Source of the DNA: Anabaena minutissima FACHB-250
GTDB taxonomy: Bacteria > Cyanobacteriota > Cyanobacteriia > Cyanobacteriales > Nostocaceae
DNA: 64,000 nt
Assembly: GCF_014697125.1 (NCBI RefSeq)
Contig: NZ_JACJRG010000002.1
Span: forward strand, 326,863 to 390,862
Reading direction: 5' to 3'
This document shows, piece by piece, positions 52,775 to 62,114 of the stretch. The notes under the pieces are model-generated. The model had not been told where the DNA came from. It did no database searches and saw only the letters and a program-made list of their open reading frames with translations. The position numbers were made by a program, and so were the translations under genes. Each line of letters starts with the position of its first letter. Within the stretch, counting starts at the first letter, position 1.

Positions 52775-53139
52775 CGCAGTTGTACCATTGCTGAGGATAT
52801 AGTACCGCGCATGATTGATGAAATCCCAATTTTGGCTGTGGCGGTGGTGTTTGCCCAAGGAACTACTGTGATTTGGGATGCAGAAGAGTTGAGAGTGAAA
52901 GAAAGCGATCGCATTACGGTGATGGCGCAAAAGTCACCGAATTACCCGATGGGATGGAAATTATTGGCGGAACTCCCTTAGTAGGGACAGATGTGGATAG
53001 TCATACAGATCATCGCATTGCCATGAGTTTAGCGATCGCTACTTTAAACGCCAGTGAAATCACCACCATTCACCGCGCCGAAGCAGCAGCTATTTCTTAT
53101 CCCAACTTCACTAATACACTCCAACAGATTTTAGGGTGA
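52775..53139 (+). pseudogene. aroA: aroA (EPSP synthase) C-terminal fragment, frameshifted
   Basis: One frame encodes [16 protein letters not shown], then VFAQGTTVI and [12 protein letters not shown] up to VMA near 52925. The next frame then continues [35 protein letters not shown] and [13 protein letters not shown] to a stop at 53137-53139. Together these are the last ~130 residues of EPSP synthase, a shikimate-pathway enzyme of ~430 aa. About six residues (the usual SQLNRM-type bit) are missing at the frame change, fitting a deletion of roughly 22 bases. The N-terminal two-thirds are absent. A functional aroA must lie elsewhere. Confidence 0.85.
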
Positions 53140-53305
53140 AATTAGTCACTCTCCGCAATTGAATTGTGGGGATTATGGGTTCAAGCAGCGATTTCTTAAG
53201 CATTTCTTCCAGGTTGTTCCGTCTAAATCGCCTGCAAAATTCCGAATTGCCACTAATCTAGACTGTATCTCTCGTCAAAGGTGATATTTACAGGCACAAC
53301 GAGAC

Positions 53306-54784
53306 ATGGCACAGATTAATGGCACAATGATGCAATATTTCCACTGGTACATCCCTAATGATGGGAACTTGTGGAGTAAAGTTGCGGCTTCAGCACCAGA
53401 ATTAGCAGATGCAGGTTTTACAGCCATGTGGCTACCACCAGCCTACAAGGGCTTTGCTGGGTCGTTTGATGTGGGATATGGCGTTTATGACTTATTTGAT
53501 TTAGGTGAGTTTGAGCAAAAAGGCTCAGTGCGGACGAAATACGGTACACGTCAGCAGTATCTTGATGCGGTTAAATCTCTGCAAACGCAAGGTTTGCAAG
53601 TATATGCTGATGCGGTACTAAATCATAAGATGGGTGGTGATGCAGTAGAAACACCAAAAGCAACGCCTTTTCCTCAAGACAATCGCCTGAATCCTAAAGG
53701 TGGGTTACAAGAAATTAAGACATACACTCATTATAATTTCCCTGGACGGCAAGGTAAATATTCTAACTTTGAGTGGCATTGGTGGCATTTTGATGCTGTT
53801 GATTATAACGAATATAACAGTGGCGATCGCAGCACAGTTTATTTATTGGAAGGTAAAAAATTCGACGACTACGTAGCCTTAGAAAATGGCAACTTTGCCT
53901 ATTTGATGGGTTGCGATCTCGATTTTCAAAATGAGTGGGTGCGTGGAGAAATTACCCACTGGGGTAAGTGGTATCTTGACACCACAAAAGTAGATGGTTT
54001 CCGCATTGATGCTATTAAACATATTTCTTCTTGGTTCTTTCCTCAATGGATAGATGAACTAGAACGCCATGCTGGCAAAGATTTATTTATGGTAGGAGAG
54101 TATTGGTATAACGATATTAATACTCTGCTTTGGTATGTTGATGCTGTGGCTGGCAAGATGTCAGTTTTTGACGTACCACTACATTACAACTTCCATCAAG
54201 CCAGCAAATCTGGAGGCAATTATGATATGCGCCGGATTTTGGATGGCACAATGATGCAACAACGTCCTAGCAATGCTGTGACATTTGTCGAAAATCACGA
54301 TTCTCAGCCATTACAAGCATTGGAATCTGTCGTTGAACCTTGGTTTAAACCTTTAGCTTACGCCATTATTTTGTTACGACAAGAAGGCTATCCTTGTGTC
54401 TTTCATGCTGACTACTATGGTGCGGAGTATGAAGACTGGGGGAAAGATGGCAATCGTTACAATATTTTTATGCCGTCCCACCGTTGGATTATTGATAAGT
54501 TACTTTATGCACGTAAACATTATGCTTACGGGCCACAATACAACTATTTAGACCACTGGAATACTATTGGTTGGACACGCTTGGGTGACGAAGATCATCC
54601 TGAAGGGATGGCTGTAATTATGAGTGATGGTTCAGAAGGTTCTAAGTGGATGGAAGTTGGTAAACCCAATACTAAGTTTATTGACTTAACTGAACATATC
54701 AAAGAAGCCGTATATACCAATGCGTGGGGCTGGGGTGAATTTCGTTGTCTAGGCGGTTCAGTATCTGTTTGGGTGCAAGCTTAA
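53306..54784 (+). CDS. Alpha-amylase, cytoplasmic GH13 (AmyA-like)
   Basis: 492 aa with no signal peptide. GH13 barrel motifs: ADAVLNHKMGGD (region I), GFRIDAIKHI with Asp235, FMVGEYW with Glu265, and FVENHDSQ with Asp332; these are the nucleophile, acid and third acid residues. The start GTMMQYFHWYIPNDGNLW is typical of the intracellular bacterial amylases of the GH13_5 type that act on glycogen or maltodextrin. The end is a beta domain (SDGSEGSKWMEVGKP). Probably works on the cyanobacterial glycogen store. It stands alone between the aroA relic and a lipoprotein. Confidence 0.95.
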   Translation: MAQINGTMMQYFHWYIPNDGNLWSKVAASAPELADAGFTAMWLPPAYKGFAGSFDVGYGVYDLFDLGEFEQKGSVRTKYGTRQQYLDAVKSLQTQGLQVYADAVLNHKMGGDAVETPKATPFPQDNRLNPKGGLQEIKTYTHYNFPGRQGKYSNFEWHWWHFDAVDYNEYNSGDRSTVYLLEGKKFDDYVALENGNFAYLMGCDLDFQNEWVRGEITHWGKWYLDTTKVDGFRIDAIKHISSWFFPQWIDELERHAGKDLFMVGEYWYNDINTLLWYVDAVAGKMSVFDVPLHYNFHQASKSGGNYDMRRILDGTMMQQRPSNAVTFVENHDSQPLQALESVVEPWFKPLAYAIILLRQEGYPCVFHADYYGAEYEDWGKDGNRYNIFMPSHRWIIDKLLYARKHYAYGPQYNYLDHWNTIGWTRLGDEDHPEGMAVIMSDGSEGSKWMEVGKPNTKFIDLTEHIKEAVYTNAWGWGEFRCLGGSVSVWVQA

Positions 54785-54816
54785 AACATACTCGAATTGA
54801 ATTAATGTTATGGTGA

Positions 54817-54849
54817 ATAACCCCGATTTATATTAGAAATTGGGGTTAT
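54817..54849. terminator. Stem-loop between converging amylase and lipoprotein genes
   Basis: ATAACCCC (54817-54824) pairs with GGGGTTAT (54842-54849) around a 17-base AT-rich loop. It lies between two converging stop codons and may serve both. Confidence 0.6.
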
Positions 54850-54878
54850 AAATTCTCGCATTTTCACAAATGAAATGT

Positions 54879-55322
54879 TTATTTGCTAGAGCAATAGCTA
54901 TTAATTTCTTTGACAATTGTGCCTTCTTCCGCACTACTTTTTTGCAAGCCCGCTAAGAAGCTATTCGTATCTCGAATATTCTTTTTATCTATAGCTCCGG
55001 CTGCATCATTTAAACCCTTGCTAATATCTTGATAGAGAGTGAGAAACCGTTGCTGAAAACCTTTTATTTTTTCATCTTTGACTTCTATACCTTTCATTTC
55101 TGTGCTAATTCCATCTATCTTACTAGCAAGTTCAGTTAAAGCTTGAGAACCTTTCGCAGATTTGGGATCTTTGCCGAATTGCTGACTTAGTGTGGCTGCT
55201 TGATTAGCTACTTTAATAACTTTGTTACATTGGGCTACTTTACTTTCACCGCAACCTGCAAATAATAATGCGATCGCAGCTACTAAAGAAAGTGTAGCAG
55301 TTCGTTTCAGCGTCAGTGACAT
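54879..55322 (-). CDS. Lipoprotein, 147 aa
   Basis: The N-terminus is a lipoprotein signal: MSLTLKRTATLSLVAAIALL followed by FAGC (lipobox LFAGC, Cys24). The mature part is helical, with CNKVIKVANQAATLSQQFG, GSQALTELASKIDGIS and GLNDAAGAIDKKNIRD, and a terminal cysteine (NSYCSSK) that could pair with Cys32. I do not recognise a named family; small cyanobacterial lipoproteins of this build are common and sit in the outer or inner membrane. It converges on the amylase gene and precedes the acylase gene on the same strand. Confidence 0.8.
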   Translation of the reverse strand: MSLTLKRTATLSLVAAIALLFAGCGESKVAQCNKVIKVANQAATLSQQFGKDPKSAKGSQALTELASKIDGISTEMKGIEVKDEKIKGFQQRFLTLYQDISKGLNDAAGAIDKKNIRDTNSFLAGLQKSSAEEGTIVKEINSYCSSK

Positions 55323-55554
55323 ATGTTGTAATATCTCCGTTTATGTTTCCGTAAAAATGGGCATATAAAAAAAGTAGTTTACAAAAGTACAAGTCAAGTC
55401 TGTTTTTGCTTCTGGCTTTTTTAGCCCTGTTACTTTATACTTCATTCTTTTTCACAGGTGTATGCAATTACACTGAAATAGAAAAAAGTTAAATTAGATA
55501 TACATCGCCGGAAGTAGTATTTCCGTAGACTATAAAAAACTTTACTTACTAAAA
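55323..55554. other. Intergenic region, nothing recognised
   Basis: AT-rich gap between the acylase stop and the lipoprotein start. No RNA gene, open frame or clear terminator; a short CGGAA(N7)TTCCG stem near 55510 is weak. Confidence 0.35.
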
Positions 55555-58095
55555 TCAATTGCTGAATTTTGCTGTTAACTTCAACTTCGCCACAGCCTTA
55601 GCAGCAACCGTTTTTTGCTCCCAAAGCATCGGGTGATACTCCAGCTTGCGCCAAGGGTCAATCATATCAGCATAGTGTCTATGGAAAGCATGGCCTGACT
55701 GTCCGGGCGTATGAATAGCTAGCGAATTATTTAGATTGCTTAAATCTACAATCATGCGTAGTGAAGGAATATCAGTTACTTCAAAGGATTTATTTGCTCG
55801 CCAACGGTTAGCATTAATAGTCTCCCCATTCCCAGATGTGCTAAAAGCACCGCGATTAAATAAAGCTTCAATAGGTGTAACACCAGATTTTCCCAAAGTG
55901 GCGTTACGAAAAGTAATGGTATGTAATTTACCCCAGTTCCAAGATTGAGGATTTTTACCTTGAATACGTTCTAATTCGTCTACAGCTTCTCTAAAAGCTT
56001 GTTGCAAAATTTGATCGCGGTTTTCTACTTGGGTGGTTTTGGCATTATCCCACCAATTACTATTAGGTTGTTGGATAATATTTTGTAAGACAGCATACCA
56101 GCGATCGCTCCCATCAGGAAAGTATTCTGGAGGTAGTTGATCATGAAAGGTATCTGCTAACAAATGCTGCCAAAATACTTCAAATAGAGCCGCTACAGGC
56201 GATGTCATCCCTAGCTGTAAATTCCAATTTTGTAGAAGTTTTTGAGCAGTTTTTAATCTGGGAGTATCAAGAGCCATATTTTGTAGGAATGGCACAAGAT
56301 TCTGAGCATTCAAGTTCAGATTATCACCTTGAATTTTCTGCACATCCGCCAAATAAATCGGCTGATTTTGTTGGTTAATCATCTCAACAATTCGCTTGGC
56401 GCGATAGCCATAAACCCAATCTGTCGTAATTAAATAAGGATATTCACTCGCAACTAAATTATTTGCCGTAGCTATATAACCTTGTGGTGGATTGAAGCTA
56501 TAAGGTAATTTTTCAAAGTCAATATAACCTTGCCACTCATATTCATCAGTCCAACCGGGAACAGGGTAACGCCCATTTCCCTTAGCCCGAATCGGGAATT
56601 TACCAGGCATTTGATAACCGATATTCCCCTCTATATCTGCATAAACTAAATTCTGTGCTGGCACATCAAAGTCACTAGCAGCCGCGCGAAACTCTTGCCA
56701 ATTTTCAGCGCGATTAATTTGGGGAATTGAATAAACAAGTCTTGTTGGTTCTAAAGCTGTCCAGCGCAAAGCCACAGCATAGTTTTGTGGTAATTGTATT
56801 GCTTGCTTAAACTCTTGCAAGTTGGGTGAAACATCAGAAAGAATCGGCCCATGTCTGGTGTAGCGAATTGTCTGTAAAATAGGCTGACTTCCTGCAACTT
56901 GAATAGTTTCTGGTACAAGCTGCATATCTACCCATTTGCCATTGACTTCATATTGATTAGGATTCTTGGGGTTGATTTTCTCAATATATAAGTCCATCAC
57001 ATCGGATTGTACATTAGTCACACCCCAAGCAATGCGATCGCTATGTCCGACAATTACCCCCAACATTCCCGCAAAGGAAAAACCAGTCACATTGTAAGGA
57101 CATTCAGCATTTTTGGTAGTACAGTGCAAACCCACCTCATACCAAATCGAAGGCATTTGTACCGCCAAATGAGGATCATTCGCCAAAATCGGTTTACCCG
57201 TAGCTGTGCGCTTACCCGATATCACCCAGTTATTTGAACCAATACCCACTCCTGTCGCCCCAATAAGTTTTTCTAACGCCAACATTGGTTGAGTAATTGA
57301 TTCTAAACTTGGCGCAATTTCTCCCACAGATAAAACCTCCGCACCCCTTTGCGCCAACCTCCGCGCCCCTTTGCGTTTTTGCCCTACTTCCCACTCCGGT
57401 AAAATCACAGGCAAATCTTGCGGGTAGGCTGGAAAAAGTTCCTCCACCTGATTAGGCGTGAGAGTTTTCAGTAAAACAGTACGTTCAATTTCGCTTTGAA
57501 AATTTCTACCCAAATCGTAAGCCATCACCTTACCCCAAGTCAGAGAATGTAGCGGTTTCCAAGGTGCGACTTGATAGCCAGGATTGAGTAATTTTAGTAC
57601 CCCATATTCGAGACTCAACGCAGTACCTTGATGTTCTTGCAGATAAGCATTCACACCATCAGCATAGGCTGTCAAATTAGCCTTCATTTCTGCATCCATT
57701 TGCTGGAGTTCTTGCTGCGCCACCCTTCCCCAGCCCAGGGTTCGCAGATATTTATCAGTATCTAATTGCGAAGCTCCAAACATTTCTGCTAATCTACCAG
57801 AACCAATATGTCGCCAAAAATCCATTTGCCAAAATCTGTCTTGGGCGTGGATGTAACCCTGCGCCATAAATAAGTCGTGGGAGTTGGCAGCATAGATATG
57901 AGGTACACCCCATTGATCCCGTTGGACTGTCACTTCTGCTTTAATACCAGAAATAGCGATCGCTCCATTTTCTACAGGAAAAGAACGCCGTATGGTGTAG
58001 CCTAAAAATGATACTAACAATAATCCCAGCAATATCGGTACAACTATACCTATTTTCAGTCCTTTGGATAACCGACGTTTTCGGAAATTTTTCAT
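55555..58095 (-). CDS. Penicillin acylase-family (Ntn hydrolase) protein, AiiC-like, 846 aa
   Basis: A single membrane segment near residues 13-35, then the alpha chain (VQRDQWGVPHIYA, DLFMAQGYIHAQDRFWQMD, GSGRLAEMFG) and a linker. The beta chain begins at Ser287 in GIGSNNWVISG; this Ser becomes the N-terminal nucleophile after self-cleavage. Later motifs FSFAGMLGVIVGHSDRIAWG and TANNLV support the family. In Anabaena PCC 7120 the homologue AiiC degrades acyl-homoserine lactones; penicillin or other amides are alternatives. The membrane segment and family suggest a periplasmic enzyme. Length matches AiiC. The substrate is inferred, not shown. Confidence 0.9.
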   Translation of the reverse strand: MKNFRKRRLSKGLKIGIVVPILLGLLLVSFLGYTIRRSFPVENGAIAISGIKAEVTVQRDQWGVPHIYAANSHDLFMAQGYIHAQDRFWQMDFWRHIGSGRLAEMFGASQLDTDKYLRTLGWGRVAQQELQQMDAEMKANLTAYADGVNAYLQEHQGTALSLEYGVLKLLNPGYQVAPWKPLHSLTWGKVMAYDLGRNFQSEIERTVLLKTLTPNQVEELFPAYPQDLPVILPEWEVGQKRKGARRLAQRGAEVLSVGEIAPSLESITQPMLALEKLIGATGVGIGSNNWVISGKRTATGKPILANDPHLAVQMPSIWYEVGLHCTTKNAECPYNVTGFSFAGMLGVIVGHSDRIAWGVTNVQSDVMDLYIEKINPKNPNQYEVNGKWVDMQLVPETIQVAGSQPILQTIRYTRHGPILSDVSPNLQEFKQAIQLPQNYAVALRWTALEPTRLVYSIPQINRAENWQEFRAAASDFDVPAQNLVYADIEGNIGYQMPGKFPIRAKGNGRYPVPGWTDEYEWQGYIDFEKLPYSFNPPQGYIATANNLVASEYPYLITTDWVYGYRAKRIVEMINQQNQPIYLADVQKIQGDNLNLNAQNLVPFLQNMALDTPRLKTAQKLLQNWNLQLGMTSPVAALFEVFWQHLLADTFHDQLPPEYFPDGSDRWYAVLQNIIQQPNSNWWDNAKTTQVENRDQILQQAFREAVDELERIQGKNPQSWNWGKLHTITFRNATLGKSGVTPIEALFNRGAFSTSGNGETINANRWRANKSFEVTDIPSLRMIVDLSNLNNSLAIHTPGQSGHAFHRHYADMIDPWRKLEYHPMLWEQKTVAAKAVAKLKLTAKFSN

Positions 58096-58595
58096 ATTTG
58101 GGTGTTAGCAAAATCATGGGACATTATACCTTTTGCCGCCTTAGAGTTTTGCTATTTTTTAGTAAGATATATAACTTTGCTTTATTAGCAAATACTTAAA
58201 CTTAAATAATTCCATACTATGAATTAGTTTTAATTTCCTGATTTATCTCAGTATATTTGTAGATTTTATTGTATCTGAAGAATATGTATAGCGATAGGCG
58301 ATCGCTCATCCAAAAATCTTGACAAAGTTTGATTGACAAAGCTTAGAAGTGTATGCTGCTTCAGGTAAAATAAAAAATATACTGAAAAATAAAAAGTTAT
58401 AGTAAATAAATATACAATACAGGCTTATTACTTCAGCCGCACATTCTCACAAAATGACTCAGTGTGTTAGTTACCGATGTATTTCGGGCAACGAAGTAAT
58501 AAAAAGAGCATATAACACTGAGAATTTTTGCCAGAAAAAAACAGTAAAGGCGTGCTAAGTTTTAAATCCATCCTCATTCCGTTCGCGGTTGCCCC
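58096..58595. other. 500-base region upstream of the CyRepA1-type gene
   Basis: It separates the acylase start from the replication-protein start. It holds one HIP1 site, two direct copies of TTGACAAAG(T/C)T at 58319 and 58333, and an 8-bp inverted repeat CTCAGTGT (58458) / ACACTGAG (58515) that surrounds the likely promoter. For a plasmid-type initiator this could be an origin or autoregulatory site, but only two direct copies are present, so I call it unproven. Confidence 0.45.
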
Positions 58596-61500
58596 ATGTA
58601 TCTGCCAGACTTACACCCACAACATCTTGAAGAATTAGTCAAGCGTAGTGGTATCAATTTAGACTTGACACAACTTAACTTTAAGTCTCTTCAAGGCGCA
58701 GCAGCCTACGAATATTTATTAATTTCCGAACATTTACCCCGCACAAACACAGGAATGGTCACAAGTGGCTGGTTACAACGCTACAGTCATGCTACGGCTG
58801 GCGGTTGGTGGTGTTCTGGCCTCGATCCTCTCAATCATTGGCAACCAATGGAATGGGGTTGCTTTAAGCCCAACCAACCGCGCACCAATCAAAATGGCAA
58901 GTCAATCAAATACGAACATCCCCCCAGCACCCCAACAAGAATATTTTGTCTGCGGGTAACACTAGATATCTGGCAGCAAGTTTCCCAGCGTTACAACATT
59001 GCTGCACCTAAGCTCATCAGCATCAACGAACAGGGAGAAGCAGTAGGTTTTTGGCAATGGGTAATAGAAAATCAAATACCTATCATTATCTGTGAAGGTG
59101 CAAAAAAAGCTGCCACCCTCTTGACACAAGGCTATGCAGCCATTGCCGTTCCAGGAATTACCAGTGGTTATCGGGTTGTCAAAGATAAATTTGGTAAAGT
59201 TATCAACCGCCAACTGATTCCTGATTTAGCTGTATTTGCCCAGATGCAAAGAACTGTTTACATCTGTTTTGATTTTGAAACTCAACCCCAAAAAGTGGCT
59301 GCTGTCAGCAATGCGATTACCCAAATTGGTTGTTTGTTTCAAGAACAGAAATGTCCTGTAAAAGTTATTGCCCTGCCAGGATTAGAGAAAGGTGTGGATG
59401 ATTTGATCATAGCCAAAGGTGCGATCGCTTTTGAAAAAGTTTATCGCCATAGTGTTGATTTAGAAATTTATCTGGCTGAAATTAAGCCCCATACCGATTT
59501 AACTATTCCTGCAACTCTAACTGTCAACCGTCCCTACTTAGGTGAAATTGCCTTTCCTACCTCTGGATTAGTAGGAGTCAAATCAGCTAAAGGTACAGGT
59601 AAAACCACAGGGCTACAAACTGTTGTCAAACAAGCGCAAACTAAGAATCAGCCTGTATTACTGATCACACACCGCATTCAATTAGGAAGATTTTTATGTG
59701 AAAAAATTGGTATTCAATGGGGTTTGAATAATTCTGAAAAACTCACAAATAATACCGATTACTTGACCCCAACTCATCCACAATTAAATAATATTCAATC
59801 CGTGGGTTTATGTATTGATTCAATTTGGAAACTAAACCCAGATGATTGGCGGGGAGGAATTATCATTTTAGATGAAGTAGAGCAATCGTTATGGCATCTC
59901 CTCAATAGTAGTACCTGCAAAAATAAGCGCGTCATAATCTTAAAATTATTCCAGCAATTAATTTCTACTGTTTTATCCACTGGGGGCTTAATAATTGCTC
60001 AAGATGCGGATTTATCAGATGTATCTTTAGAATATTTACAAAGTTTATCAGGATGTAAAATTGCGCCTTGGGTATTAGTAAATAAATGGAAGCCCCAACG
60101 AGGTTGGGATGTGAAATTTTATGATTCACCTAATCCCATACCTCTAATTCAACAGTTAGAGTTAGACTTATTAGCGGGACGGAAATGTTATGTAACTACC
60201 GATAGTCGTTCTGGACGTTATAGTTGTGAAACAATCGAACGTTACCTAAAAGAACGTTTAGAAAAACTGCGATACGAATTTCCTAAAACTTTAGTAGTTA
60301 ATAGTCAGACAACAAACACCCCAGGCCATGCAGCCGTTGATTTTGTCCCAGCAATTAATCAAAAAATCACGGAATACGAAACTCTATTTGTGACTCCTAG
60401 TTTGGGTACAGGTATTAGTATTGATGTCCAACATTTTGATAAAGTATATGGCATCTTTCAAGGCGTAATTCCTGATTCAGAAGCACGACAAGCATTAGCC
60501 AGAGTCCGCGATGATATCCCTAGAATTGTTTGGTGTGCTAAACGCGGAATTGGGTTGATTGGTAGTGGTAGTACCAATTATCGTTTATTGTCTAACTGGT
60601 ATCAGGAAAATCAAAAAGAAAATCTCGCCTTGCTTAGTCCCTTGCATAAAATAGATGTAGATTTGCCCTTAGTTTATGACCCTGTACATTTGCGTACTTG
60701 GGCTAAATTATCAGCTAGAGTAAATGCTTCTATCCGTCTGTATCGTCAATCAATGCAAGAGGGATTAATTAATGATGGACATCAAATCAGAGTCAGGAGT
60801 AATGCTATTCACAATAATATTGTGAGAGATTTACGATTAGCATTTTTAGCAACTGACTCGCAGGATTTAGCAACTCGGAGAAGATTAGTTTTAGAAATTG
60901 TTAAAGTCCAAAAAGAGTGGACAGATAAGCGTCAAAAAGGTAAGGAAATTAAACGTCAAATTAGACAGATTAAACAAAAGAATCAATTAGCAGCAGCACT
61001 GAATGTTGCCAATGCTAAAGATATTGATTATGTCGAACATGATCAACTATCTGCCCAACATTCCCTTACAGATGTAGAACGCCATCAAATTCAAAAATAT
61101 CATCTCAAGCTAAGATACGGCATACCAGTCACGCCCATGCTGAAATTGCGAGATGATCAAGGGTATTATTCCCAATTATTAATTCACTATTATCTCACCC
61201 ATGAAAGTGAGTATTTTCACATTAGAGATCAGCAAGAATGGCATCAACAATTATCTTTAGGCGGAGGTAAAGTTTTCCTCCCAGATTTAAAAACCTATAC
61301 AGTTAAAATTGAGGTAATGAGAGCCTTGGGGATGTTACAGTTTCTTGAGCCAGAACAAAAATTTATAGAAGATGACCCTAATCTAATCTGGTTGAAAGAT
61401 ATTGTATTTCAACATAGTAAGCATATTAAAAGAGTCTTGGGTATTGACTTTAACAGAAGTAGAAATAACTCTACAGGGATAAAAATACTCAGTCGCTTGT

Positions 61501-61724
61501 TGAATTTGTTAGGATTGAAATTAAAACGCAGCGATGACTTTTATCAAATTGACCTAAATACTTTTAATGATGGCAGAGAGCAAATATTTACTGTTTGGCA
61601 TCAACGAGATGAGTTGATATTATCTCATATAAAAAATCGAGAATTTGATAACACTGATAATTCTCCAACTTGGCAACATACACAAGCAGTAAATTCTGTG
61701 GCTTCTGTGATGTCTATCTCTTAG
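58596..61724 (+). CDS. CyRepA1-family plasmid replication protein, 1042 aa
   Basis: A large initiator-helicase type protein of cyanobacterial plasmids. Residues ~110-290 form a DUF3854/TOPRIM-like part (IIICEGAKKAATLL with Glu167; VYICFDFE). A P-loop helicase follows: SAKGTGKTTGLQ (Walker A, 333-338), GIIILDEVEQ (Walker B, Asp426-Glu427) and a later EARQALARVRDDIPR arginine motif. The C-terminus (~740-1040) is basic and partly coiled (QRRKG-type stretch near 775). It is complete and in-frame. Its neighbours are chromosomal-type genes, so it may mark an integrated plasmid or a domesticated copy. The start ATG 58596 follows the AT-rich upstream region with weak repeats. Confidence 0.88.
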   Translation: MYLPDLHPQHLEELVKRSGINLDLTQLNFKSLQGAAAYEYLLISEHLPRTNTGMVTSGWLQRYSHATAGGWWCSGLDPLNHWQPMEWGCFKPNQPRTNQNGKSIKYEHPPSTPTRIFCLRVTLDIWQQVSQRYNIAAPKLISINEQGEAVGFWQWVIENQIPIIICEGAKKAATLLTQGYAAIAVPGITSGYRVVKDKFGKVINRQLIPDLAVFAQMQRTVYICFDFETQPQKVAAVSNAITQIGCLFQEQKCPVKVIALPGLEKGVDDLIIAKGAIAFEKVYRHSVDLEIYLAEIKPHTDLTIPATLTVNRPYLGEIAFPTSGLVGVKSAKGTGKTTGLQTVVKQAQTKNQPVLLITHRIQLGRFLCEKIGIQWGLNNSEKLTNNTDYLTPTHPQLNNIQSVGLCIDSIWKLNPDDWRGGIIILDEVEQSLWHLLNSSTCKNKRVIILKLFQQLISTVLSTGGLIIAQDADLSDVSLEYLQSLSGCKIAPWVLVNKWKPQRGWDVKFYDSPNPIPLIQQLELDLLAGRKCYVTTDSRSGRYSCETIERYLKERLEKLRYEFPKTLVVNSQTTNTPGHAAVDFVPAINQKITEYETLFVTPSLGTGISIDVQHFDKVYGIFQGVIPDSEARQALARVRDDIPRIVWCAKRGIGLIGSGSTNYRLLSNWYQENQKENLALLSPLHKIDVDLPLVYDPVHLRTWAKLSARVNASIRLYRQSMQEGLINDGHQIRVRSNAIHNNIVRDLRLAFLATDSQDLATRRRLVLEIVKVQKEWTDKRQKGKEIKRQIRQIKQKNQLAAALNVANAKDIDYVEHDQLSAQHSLTDVERHQIQKYHLKLRYGIPVTPMLKLRDDQGYYSQLLIHYYLTHESEYFHIRDQQEWHQQLSLGGGKVFLPDLKTYTVKIEVMRALGMLQFLEPEQKFIEDDPNLIWLKDIVFQHSKHIKRVLGIDFNRSRNNSTGIKILSRLLNLLGLKLKRSDDFYQIDLNTFNDGREQIFTVWHQRDELILSHIKNREFDNTDNSPTWQHTQAVNSVASVMSIS

Positions 61725-61860
61725 TAAAAAGATTGGTATCAAGTTCGTAGTAAAGACTTTAGTAGTAGGGTGTGTTACAGCTGTGTCAGGATTTGGGAGT
61801 GTGAGCCAATGATATCTAGCCGTAACGCACCACCATCGCTAGCCGCATTTCTCACCAACA

Positions 61861-61923
61861 GTAGGGGCGGGTTCACAGATATACTCGAATCATTCACGAA
61901 GATTTCGCTCAAAGAACCCCTAC
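61861..61923. repeat. Imperfect inverted repeat with GGGG/CCCC arms
   Basis: GTAGGGGCGGGTTC (61861-61874) and GAACCCCTAC (61914-61923) pair with a CGG bulge. The arms resemble repeats seen between genes in Nostoc-type genomes. It lies just upstream of the nested cruciform at 62006. Confidence 0.45.
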
Positions 61924-62005
61924 GGACTCTGGACTGAGGTTGCAAGAATTGGAGAGAAATCCGCGACTAGTCTACGGTATACACACAAATATTCGTGTAG
62001 TGCAT

Positions 62006-62085
62006 CTGTCCCGCCTCGGAATGAATTCCGAGTCTCATAGCGCAAGTCATCTCAAGATGACTCAACCAAAAGTGCAAAGGGACAG
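62006..62085. repeat. Nested inverted repeats that can form a cruciform
   Basis: Outer arms CTGTCCC (62006-62012) and GGGACAG (62079-62085) enclose two perfect 8-bp hairpins, CTCGGAAT/ATTCCGAG (62015-62032) and AGTCATCT/AGATGACT (62045-62062). The set lies 30-109 bases downstream of the stop of the caspase/FGE gene. Three nested or adjacent stems in 80 bases are beyond chance. They could be a transcript end or a site for recombination or retrohoming. Confidence 0.75.
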
Positions 62086-62114
62086 AGGAAAAGTGTGCAA
62101 AGGACAAGGAATCC

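Noticed and set aside
58319..58343. Direct TTGACAAAG copies as iterons
   Set aside because: Two copies only, one turn apart, in AT-rich DNA; too few to call an origin.
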